A stretch of 5,691 nt of DNA from Anaerolineales bacterium (GTDB lineage Bacteria; Chloroflexota; Anaerolineae; Anaerolineales; Villigracilaceae): positions 1 through 5,691 of the forward strand of contig JAEURE010000196.1 in the NCBI GenBank assembly GCA_016789485.1. The letters run 5' to 3'. Below the pieces are notes generated by a model. It searched no databases, was not told the DNA's origin, and saw only the letters and a program-made list of their open reading frames with translations. The position numbers and the translations under genes are program-made. This document shows, piece after piece, positions 1-5,691 of the stretch; positions within the stretch are counted from its first letter, which is position 1, and each line of letters starts with the position of its first letter.

Positions 1-398
1 ATTTCCTCTTGAATCAGGTGCGCCATCACATCTGCATGGTTGATGGTCTCGTCCACGTGGAAGTTTTTATCAAACAGCCAGGCATTGCGCGGGTTATTTA
101 TCCGCGCAACGGTACGGCGGGTTTTGAAGATCGTGCGCGCAAGGTAGCACAGCACAAGGTTGGCGGCATCGTCATTGGAACAAGCGACAAGCACGTTCGC
201 TTTTTCCAGACCGGCCTGTTTCAAAACAGTGGGGTCCGTCGCCTGTCCTTCGTAGATCACTTCGGTGGGAAGTTCATGATGAAGACGTGCAAGCAATTCG
301 CGGCGGTGTTCGATCAACCGCACCTGGTAGTCTTGTGCCAATAATTGTGAGGCGAGTTGAGCGCCTGTGCGCCCTCCGCCAGCAATAAATACATACAT
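1..398 (-). CDS. Second TrkA-family RCK protein, 3' end cut by window edge
   Basis: The start ATG at 398 lies one base after the TAA of the preceding RCK gene, and a full AGGAGG six bases upstream fixes it. The frame is open for 132 codons to the left edge with no stop. The visible part is a TrkA_N/RCK_N Rossmann domain: MYVFIAGGGRTG carries the GxGxxG loop at 7-12 and Glu30 ends strand 2 (VRLIE). Later landmarks are EGQATDPTVLKQAGLEKANV, the VACSNDDAAN strand-loop and VARINNP. It aligns with the first RCK protein almost without gaps but at only about 30% identity over the first 40 residues by eye, so it is a diverged paralogue and not a recent duplicate. The C-terminal RCK_C domain expected for the family would lie beyond the window and cannot be confirmed. 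The likely role is the second regulatory subunit of the same K+ system, perhaps forming a hetero-oligomer with the first, as suggested by the paired mycobacterial CeoB/CeoC. Confidence 0.92.
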   Translation of the reverse strand, partial: MYVFIAGGGRTGAQLASQLLAQDYQVRLIEHRRELLARLHHELPTEVIYEGQATDPTVLKQAGLEKANVLVACSNDDAANLVLCYLARTIFKTRRTVARINNPRNAWLFDKNFHVDETINHADVMAHLIQEE

Positions 399-399
399 A

Positions 400-1065
400 T
401 TATGCCTCCTTCGCTTCCTGCAATTTTGCGCGCAGGGCTGTAACACCTTCGAGGGTTGCGCTTACGGTGAGAACATCGCCGTTCTTGAGTTTCGTATTCG
501 GGGTTGGCAATTCCGCCCGTCCAGCACGAGTGAGCGCGGCGCAAATGGTATCGTGGCATCCGTTCAGCAGGTCGGCAATGACCATGCCATCCCATTTGGG
601 TGTAATGTACATTTCATACACTTCCACTTCGCCATTGCCAGCCGAAAACACTGCGCGGAAGGAAGGGTCAATCAATAATTCCTGCACACGTTCCGCGCCC
701 CAGGCTGTGGAACTGACGATTTGCAGGCCAAAGGCTTCAAGCATTTCCCGCATGGCAGGGTCATAATTACGGACAATAACCTGCTTTACATTGGGATAAT
801 GTGTACGAATGGTATGACCGATTACAGCATTCATGGTATCCGAGTTGGTAACCACTGCAACGCCGTCCGCTTTATCAACGCCGGCGCGGGATAATGCGTC
901 AGAGGAAAGTGCCTCTCCTTCAACGACGCGCCCTCTAAAGTCAGGATGGAGGCGATTAAAAGCTTTTTGATCGCTGTCCACGACAACAATCTGGTGTCCA
1001 TTTTTGAAAAGGCGGAAGGCTAATTCCGCTCCCACTCTGCCGCAACCGACAACAATGAAAATCAT
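400..1065 (-). CDS. TrkA-family K+ uptake regulatory protein (RCK_N + RCK_C)
   Basis: Complete 221-residue cytosolic RCK protein. Residues 1 to about 125 are a Rossmann-fold TrkA_N/RCK_N domain: the dinucleotide-binding loop GCGRVG is at 7-12 and the acidic residue closing strand 2 is Asp30 (VVVD), typical of NAD(H) or adenine-nucleotide binding. Residues about 138-219 are a TrkA_C/RCK_C domain (strand-rich, with KLKNGDVLTVSAT near the end). Family members form rings or dimers that gate Trk/Ktr channels in response to ATP/ADP, NAD(H) or, in some, c-di-AMP. This length equals one RCK unit, as in KtrA or mycobacterial CeoB, and is half of the duplicated E. coli TrkA. The start ATG is preceded by AAGGAG with 7-base spacing. 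It sits 11 bases after the permease stop, and no TrkH/KtrB gene is nearby, so the permease is the likely partner, by inference. Confidence 0.93.
   Translation of the reverse strand: MIFIVVGCGRVGAELAFRLFKNGHQIVVVDSDQKAFNRLHPDFRGRVVEGEALSSDALSRAGVDKADGVAVVTNSDTMNAVIGHTIRTHYPNVKQVIVRNYDPAMREMLEAFGLQIVSSTAWGAERVQELLIDPSFRAVFSAGNGEVEVYEMYITPKWDGMVIADLLNGCHDTICAALTRAGRAELPTPNTKLKNGDVLTVSATLEGVTALRAKLQEAKEA
405..410 (-). promoter_or_regulatory. Ribosome binding site of the second RCK gene, inside the first RCK gene
   Basis: On the minus strand the junction reads AAGGAGGCATAATATG. A consensus AGGAGG sits in the last sense codons of the upstream gene, followed by its TAA, one T, and the ATG. Spacing from AGGAGG to ATG is six bases. 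This decides the start at 398 over the out-of-frame ATG four bases downstream, and suggests that ribosomes finishing the first RCK reinitiate on the second. Confidence 0.85.
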
Positions 1066-1072
1066 TTTACAA

Positions 1073-1078
1073 CTCCTT
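1073..1078 (-). promoter_or_regulatory. Ribosome binding site of the first RCK gene, overlapping the permease stop
   Basis: The minus strand reads TTAAGGAGTTGTAAAATG. AAGGAG is followed by seven bases and the ATG at 1065. Its first two A bases are also the end of the permease TAA stop codon, so termination of the permease happens on top of this site. This points to translational coupling of permease and RCK subunit. Confidence 0.8.
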
Positions 1079-3047
1079 AATGCCCGCCATTTTCATGGAC
1101 ATGGTATGGCACATTTGTTATCACAATATCGTGCTGATGTTTCAACTCTCCGCGCAAAATTTCGGCGGTATTGGTGTGCAGGGTGCTGGTCACGCGGTTA
1201 TCCGAGACAAATTCAGGCACCACGATCGTGATGGTTTCACCAGGCTGGCGCTGTTCCGCGATGTCAGAAATATAGCCGAGGATCGGTTCAACAAAAAGGC
1301 GGTATGGAGAATCAAGCATAACCATACGAACGCCCTCACCCCAGGTCTCCCATTTTTCACGGACCTTCTCCGCATCCGCCGGTTCGATGACAACATGCAC
1401 AGCCGTCACATCATCTGACAGCATGCGTGCGTAACGAAGGGCAGACAAAGTTCCCTGATGTACGCCGCTGACCGGCATGATCACGCGATGACGCATGGTA
1501 TGCGGCGGAATGACGCCGAAGTTATCAAGCGAAAGTTTTTTGGCGAGGTTTTTATAATGACCATGGATCATCCATAAAATCCCTATCAAGGCCGGGATAA
1601 GAATCAGGACAACATACGCGCCATCCTGAAACTTGGTGACTGCAAACACCATCATCACGATTCCGGTACAAGCCGCCCCAAACCCGTTGGTTATCATCTT
1701 GAACCGCCACAGACGGTCATATTTGAGCGCAGCTATTCTTGAGGTGCCTTGTGCTTCAGCCTTTTCAGGATGTATTTTCCCAACTTTCGACCATCTTAAT
1801 GCCATGCCAAATTGCGCCAGCGTAAAAGAGAGGAAAACGCCAATTGCGTAAAGGGGGATAAGACGGGTCACACTGGCTTGGAAGATAATGATCAGAATAG
1901 AAGAGAGTATTGCGAGAGCAACAATGCCCCGGGAATACACAAGGCGGCTGCCGCGATATGTTAATTGGCGGGGCAGAAATCCGTCCATTGCCATCAGTGC
2001 ACTTAAGCGAGGAAAACCCGCATAGGCTGTATTTGCCGCCAACAAAAGGATAATAGTAGTCACCAGAATGACAGCAAAGTAAAGAATACCCTGCCCGCCA
2101 AAGATGGTGCGTCCAAGCTGGGAAATGACCGTTTCAACTTCGGAAGGCACCGCGCCTACCTGGCTGGCAAGGAATGAAATCCCCAAAAAGAGCGTTGCGA
2201 GGATAACAGCCATCCACGTCAGGGTGGCGGCAGCATTCTTGCTGCGCGGTTCTTTGAAAGCAGTTGTCCCATTGGAAATAGCCTCGATCCCGGTTAATGC
2301 CGCCGTACCGCTTGAAAAGGCATGCAAAATCAAAAAAGGAAGCCCAAACGCAGTAATACCGTGTGAATGGATCTCGGGAGGGTTTGCCACTATCCCCAAT
2401 CTTCCGGAGACGTACTGGTATAAACCAACTGCAATGGTAATTAGCATGATCACAATAAAAGACATGCTAGGCACAGCAATTGCCGCCCCAGACTCACGCA
2501 CACCGCGCAGGTTAATTAACATAATCAGGAAGACGGCAGAGACAGCCATGCTTACGCGGTATTCATATAGTTCCGGGTACGCAGAAATGATCTGGGCAAT
2601 ACCGGAGGATATGGAAACAGAAACGGTCAGAATGTAATCTGTAAGCAGAGCCGAGGCAGCAATCAAACCGGACAATTCACCAAGATTATCGCGGGCAACC
2701 ACATAGGCGCCGCCACCATCCGGGTAGGCATGTATTACCTGAACATAGGAAAATGAAACGATCATCAGAAGAAGGACAATGGCAATGGAGATAGGGAAAA
2801 CATATCCAAAAGTAATTGTCCCTGCAGCAGCCAGAACAACCATGATTTCCTGCGTGGCGTAGGCATTGGATGAAAGCGCGTCTGAGGCAAAGACAGCCAG
2901 CCCCACCGTTTTCCCGATGGTTTGGTGCGGGGCGTCTGCTGTAGATAGCGGACGTCCGATCAGCCAGGAGCGCCAGTCATGCGGCGGCTTGTAATCTGTT
3001 GTACGCTCGATAATGGGAGTTTGTGAATTATCTTCTTGGTTAATCAT
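1077..3047 (-). CDS. KimA-like APC/KUP-superfamily permease, probable K+ importer
   Basis: Integral membrane transporter of 656 residues, with about 12 hydrophobic segments between residues 45 and 495 and a soluble C-terminal domain (about 497-656). It fits the APC superfamily, and most closely, from memory, Bacillus subtilis KimA (YdaO), a proton-coupled high-affinity K+ importer of about 607 residues. Shared motifs are ASDALSSNAY (Asp56, Tyr63), LLTDYILTVSVSIS (Asp137, Tyr138), AFSSGTAALTGIEAISN, LAANTAYAGFPRL and LIPLYAIGVF (Tyr400). These residues correspond to KimA D36, Y43, D117, Y118 and Y377, reported as important for ion binding or transport. The tail also matches KimA, with YARMLSDDVTAVHV, a YR-containing strand, VPEFV and a closing NVPYH. 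I chose ATG 3047 because the in-frame TTG at 3113 overlaps a TATAAT box and adds 22 residues unlike the family; the ribosome site before 3047 is weak (GGTAAG). Two RCK genes follow directly, which supports K+ over amino acids as substrate. A generic amino-acid permease remains possible. Confidence 0.85.
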   Translation of the reverse strand: MINQEDNSQTPIIERTTDYKPPHDWRSWLIGRPLSTADAPHQTIGKTVGLAVFASDALSSNAYATQEIMVVLAAAGTITFGYVFPISIAIVLLLMIVSFSYVQVIHAYPDGGGAYVVARDNLGELSGLIAASALLTDYILTVSVSISSGIAQIISAYPELYEYRVSMAVSAVFLIMLINLRGVRESGAAIAVPSMSFIVIMLITIAVGLYQYVSGRLGIVANPPEIHSHGITAFGLPFLILHAFSSGTAALTGIEAISNGTTAFKEPRSKNAAATLTWMAVILATLFLGISFLASQVGAVPSEVETVISQLGRTIFGGQGILYFAVILVTTIILLLAANTAYAGFPRLSALMAMDGFLPRQLTYRGSRLVYSRGIVALAILSSILIIIFQASVTRLIPLYAIGVFLSFTLAQFGMALRWSKVGKIHPEKAEAQGTSRIAALKYDRLWRFKMITNGFGAACTGIVMMVFAVTKFQDGAYVVLILIPALIGILWMIHGHYKNLAKKLSLDNFGVIPPHTMRHRVIMPVSGVHQGTLSALRYARMLSDDVTAVHVVIEPADAEKVREKWETWGEGVRMVMLDSPYRLFVEPILGYISDIAEQRQPGETITIVVPEFVSDNRVTSTLHTNTAEILRGELKHQHDIVITNVPYHVHENGGH

Positions 3048-3101
3048 GGATACCAACTTACCGGAAAAATTTATATACTTCTTGAAAAAGCACAGGGGGG
3101 G

Positions 3102-3107
3102 ATTATA
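3102..3107 (-). promoter_or_regulatory. Candidate -10 box (TATAAT) upstream of the permease
   Basis: A perfect TATAAT lies in the kinase-permease gap, 54 bases before the permease ATG, in the context GTACTATAATCC. No recognisable -35 is found at 16-18 bases spacing (sequence there is near CCGTTT), and the extended-10 TG is two bases too far away. If real, it would give the potassium genes their own start, separate from kinase read-through. A six-base match in AT-rich DNA can arise by chance. Confidence 0.35.
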
Positions 3108-3115
3108 GTACAAAT

Positions 3116-3130
3116 CCGTTTTTTAAACGG
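3116..3130 (-). repeat. Short perfect inverted repeat over the kinase stop codon
   Basis: The minus strand reads CCGTTTAAAAAACGG, which is a six-base stem (CCGTTT/AAACGG) with a three-A loop. The kinase TAA stop lies inside it. The stem is weak (half A-T), cannot be extended outward, and is not followed by a T run, so it is not a convincing intrinsic terminator. It could be a small operator or a chance palindrome. Confidence 0.3.
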
Positions 3131-5691
3131 GCTTGAAGTCTTTGGGCTGGGTCAGGGGAATCTGTAAATAGAACGTGCTGCCCTTGCCAACCACGCTATC
3201 CACCCAAACCCTGCCCCCATGGTTGGATGCGATTGAGTGGACGATGGCAAGCCCCAAACCGGAACCGGGCTGGGCGCGGGCTTCGCGTTGTTTGCCGCGA
3301 TAGAATCTCTCAAAGAGACGTGGCAGGTCTTCCGGGGTAATGCCAAAACCGGAATCTTCGACAGCAAAGATCAAATAACCGGGCTGTGAAACTGTGCGAA
3401 TGACCACATGACCGCCATCCGGGGTGTACTTGATCGCATTTTCCACAAGGTTGTAAACAGCCTGATGCAAAAGCGCCTGATCCGCCTCGACCGCATGAGG
3501 CATATCCTTGGGCAGTTCAACGCTCAAGTCGATATTCTTTTGGGAGGCTTGCAATTGCAGTGCCCCGGTGACACGTTCAATAATATCCAGCACTGTCACA
3601 TGTTCCACCTGAAGACCCACGCCGATTTCGATACGACCCAGGTCAAGCAGGTTATTCACCAGGCGGGACATATTCTCCACACCCGAAATGATCTTCTTTA
3701 CATATCCCTGTTGTTGTTCGTTCAATTCGCCGACCATTTCGAGCATGGTGGCATAGCCGCGCATTAAAGTCAATGGAGAACGCAGATCATGACTCACTGT
3801 CGCAACGAATTCGGATTTCATTGAATCCAATTCCTTGAAATGAGTCACATCGCGCATGATACAGACGCGTCCGATCTGGCGTCCATCCACAGTAACAGAA
3901 GAAGCAGTCGCAAGATACGTGCGTTTATCTGCCAGAACGATCTCAGTGGATTGAAGCGTTGTAGTTGCGGTTTGCAGCAAGGCCAGCAATGGTCTTAGCT
4001 TGATAACCTTTTCAGTTTCCATGCCGCTGCTGGCGCCATCCACACCCTGCCCCAGCGCAGTGGATGCCGCTCGGTTGGCAAGCAGTAATCGGTTGCGATG
4101 ATCCGTCACGAGGACCGGGTCCGGCGTGGAATTAATGATCGCTTCCAACTGTCTTCGAGATGCCTCCACGTTCAAATAGAGATGCGCATTGGCTACAGCA
4201 AGCGCAGCCTGGCCAGCCAGTGTGGTCACAAAACGGACATCTGAATCAGAAAACTTGCGCGGCTGTTCAAACCCGGCCCAAACAACTCCATAGTAACGAT
4301 TATCATGGCGCAGCGCCACAGCTAATAACGCCATTGGCTGCGGCAATGACGGGTCAAGGCTAAGTTCACGGGTGCGGCTCAAATTGGAAAAAACTATTTT
4401 TTCCTGGCTTTGCGCCAGGTCAAGGATCTGACTATCGAGATGGGCATAAGTATTCTGCGCCGCACCCAATGCAAAGCGGGAGGGTAGCTCAATAAAAGTA
4501 TCGGGCAGGATGCTCGGCGAAAGCACCACGCTGACCGAGTTCGCCCCGATGGAAAGGATCGCCTCCAACACCGGCTTGACCGCATCCTGCATCTCTAGGC
4601 TGGATGCCACTCCCTGACTCACTTCCAACAGACGGTTTAGTTCCTCCAGCCGTGCCTGCAAACTGGAACGCATCTGCTCGAATGCGCCGCGCAACTGACC
4701 AACTTCATCCACGCCGTCCACTTGAAGCGGATTATCCAGATTGCCCTGCGCTATGCGGTTGGCTTCGGCAGCCAGGCTTTGCAAGGAACCAGTCACTACC
4801 CGCAGGCCGAGTCTTAATGAAACCATGGCAACCAGCGCCAGGAAGATGATCATCAAGGAAAGCGGCAGGGCAATATCCAGCGCAAACTGCTGCACTTGTT
4901 GAGCAGGGACTTTCAACACAATTGCCCACGGACGCCCAATGACAGGCTGGTAATAAACCAGTTCACGCGTGCCGTCCGCGGCGGTATCGTCATAAAAGAA
5001 TGCTTCGCTGCCGCTTTGGCCGGTATATGCTGTTAATACCTGCGAACGATCTGAGTGATAAAGAATGCGATTATTCTCGTTCAGCAAAAAGCCAGTGCCG
5101 CCAAGCCCAACCATGTCGTTGATGCTTTCGATCAGCGGCAATGTCAATGGATTGGTCTCCAGTGTGGTGCGGCCAATCAAAATTCGCTGTACCTGTCCGG
5201 CAGCATCGACAACGGCGACCAAAAAGGAAATACGGGAAGCATCATCCACTGTGGAAGGCGGAGTGGAATAGATCTGTGTCAGCACTCCGTTGGAAGCCAG
5301 TAAAATACCGGTGTCTTCATCGGGGAAAAGCTTAAAGCCTGTTACTGCCGCCTCAGGATACCCAGCCAGCAAAGCCTTGCTGTTCACATCCAAGACAAAT
5401 ATCTGGTCAAAGTAGGGAACCGACTTGATCCGCAGCCCAATGATGGACTTTAACTCATCCCCGGTCGCTTCCAGCAGCCGTGAATCGGAAGCCATTTGCA
5501 CAGCCAGGTTCTGCCCGGTTTCAAGGAAGAACGGCACACTTTGCGCCGCAGATTCTCCCGCGCTGGAAAGACGGTCCTCCAGCATATCGCGCGCGGCGCG
5601 GCCAGCCACCACCCAGTCTCCGATCAGCAAGGTAAGCAGTAAAAGGGAAATAAAAGTTCCAACTGCGAAAAGAAAACGAGATTCAAGACTC
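3123..5691 (-). CDS. Sensor histidine kinase, Cache-HAMP-GAF-PAS-HisKA-HATPase_c (5' end outside window)
   Basis: Membrane-bound histidine kinase that should autophosphorylate on His and pass the phosphate to a response regulator not present here. Residues are numbered from the TTG at 5630. The frame stays open for 20 more codons to the window edge, and these encode a hydrophobic stretch (FLFAVGTFISLLLL) that forms the first membrane helix, so the true start is upstream of the window. Residues about 11-250 are an extracytoplasmic double-Cache-like sensor (GLGGTGFLLNENNRILYHSD at 175-194, then QPVIGRPWAIVLKVP). A second helix is at about 252-272, then HAMP 273-330, GAF about 340-485, PAS about 491-598, HisKA 604-668 and HATPase_c about 715-826. 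The H-box SHDLRSPL places the phosphoacceptor at His614, with Ser at +4 where Thr or Asn is common. N-box NLVENAIKYT, G1 DSGFG, F-box LFERFYRG and G2 GSGLGLAIV are intact, so the kinase looks active. The ligand cannot be read from sequence. Confidence 0.95.
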   Translation of the reverse strand, partial: SLESRFLFAVGTFISLLLLTLLIGDWVVAGRAARDMLEDRLSSAGESAAQSVPFFLETGQNLAVQMASDSRLLEATGDELKSIIGLRIKSVPYFDQIFVLDVNSKALLAGYPEAAVTGFKLFPDEDTGILLASNGVLTQIYSTPPSTVDDASRISFLVAVVDAAGQVQRILIGRTTLETNPLTLPLIESINDMVGLGGTGFLLNENNRILYHSDRSQVLTAYTGQSGSEAFFYDDTAADGTRELVYYQPVIGRPWAIVLKVPAQQVQQFALDIALPLSLMIIFLALVAMVSLRLGLRVVTGSLQSLAAEANRIAQGNLDNPLQVDGVDEVGQLRGAFEQMRSSLQARLEELNRLLEVSQGVASSLEMQDAVKPVLEAILSIGANSVSVVLSPSILPDTFIELPSRFALGAAQNTYAHLDSQILDLAQSQEKIVFSNLSRTRELSLDPSLPQPMALLAVALRHDNRYYGVVWAGFEQPRKFSDSDVRFVTTLAGQAALAVANAHLYLNVEASRRQLEAIINSTPDPVLVTDHRNRLLLANRAASTALGQGVDGASSGMETEKVIKLRPLLALLQTATTTLQSTEIVLADKRTYLATASSVTVDGRQIGRVCIMRDVTHFKELDSMKSEFVATVSHDLRSPLTLMRGYATMLEMVGELNEQQQGYVKKIISGVENMSRLVNNLLDLGRIEIGVGLQVEHVTVLDIIERVTGALQLQASQKNIDLSVELPKDMPHAVEADQALLHQAVYNLVENAIKYTPDGGHVVIRTVSQPGYLIFAVEDSGFGITPEDLPRLFERFYRGKQREARAQPGSGLGLAIVHSIASNHGGRVWVDSVVGKGSTFYLQIPLTQPKDFKPV

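Noticed and set aside
9..344. A 111-codon open frame on the plus strand near the left edge
   Set aside because: It is antisense to the second RCK gene, whose Rossmann motif, ribosome site and operon position are clear.
314..595. A 93-codon minus-strand frame across the RCK-RCK junction
   Set aside because: It is in a different frame from both RCK genes, is rich in Arg/Cys/His without a motif, and its only virtue is spanning the overlap.
2104..2637. A 177-codon open frame on the plus strand
   Set aside because: It lies wholly antisense to the membrane core of the permease, has no recognisable domain, and its composition is that expected from the complement of transmembrane codons.
1077..3047. 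Annotation of the permease as a plain amino-acid transporter
   Set aside because: The fold family would allow it, but the specific KimA-like motifs, matching C-terminal domain and RCK neighbours favour K+. Kept as an alternative rather than the main call.
3048..3113. A 22-residue N-terminal extension of the permease starting at TTG 3113
   Set aside because: The TTG abuts a TATAAT box, has no ribosome site, and the added residues encode low-complexity leader sequence rather than anything like KimA.
3048..3122. A ydaO-type c-di-AMP riboswitch, often found upstream of kimA in Firmicutes
   Set aside because: The gap is about 75 bases, too short for that class, and shows no paired-helix layout or conserved motif.
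3116..3130. An intrinsic terminator after the kinase
   Set aside because: The stem is only six base pairs, half A-T, and is followed by GG/ATTTGTAC-type sequence without a T run.

Overview
The window is almost wholly coding. All four genes lie on the minus strand, so the reading order runs from the right edge to the left edge. The order is: a large membrane-bound sensor histidine kinase (5' end beyond the right edge), a KimA-like APC/KUP-superfamily permease, a complete TrkA/RCK-type NAD-binding protein, and a second TrkA/RCK-type protein cut by the left edge. I see no tRNA, rRNA, CRISPR array, insertion sequence or phage gene.

The permease is the key to the reading. It could pass for a generic amino-acid permease. 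However, its N-terminal signature (ASDALSSNAY), the LTDYILT motif, the LIPLYAIGVF motif and a roughly 160-residue soluble C-terminal domain match, from memory, the Bacillus subtilis potassium importer KimA (YdaO). The residues reported to matter for K+ and H+ in KimA all have counterparts here. It is followed directly by two RCK proteins, which are the cytosolic nucleotide-binding regulators of Trk/Ktr potassium transporters, and no TrkH/KtrB pore gene is present. The simplest model is a potassium-uptake operon in which a KimA-type permease is made together with two different RCK subunits. From memory, mycobacteria have a comparable neighbourhood (Rv2690c beside ceoB and ceoC), so the association seems old and widespread rather than unique to this genome.

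The operon is tight. The permease stop codon lies inside or next to the ribosome binding site of the first RCK gene. The first RCK stop is one base from the second RCK start, with a full AGGAGG in the last codons of the first. The only real intergenic space is the roughly 75 bases between kinase and permease. It holds a TATAAT box without a recognisable -35, a seven-C run and a short perfect inverted repeat over the kinase stop codon.

The kinase has a Cache-like extracytoplasmic sensor between two membrane helices, then HAMP, GAF, PAS, HisKA and HATPase_c regions. No response regulator is in view, and its link to potassium is only positional.

Organism: a mid-GC bacterium. The multi-domain kinase and the permease plus twin-RCK layout would fit Chloroflexota (Anaerolineae-like) well, but this is inference by overall feel and Actinobacteria or other phyla cannot be excluded from this sequence alone.
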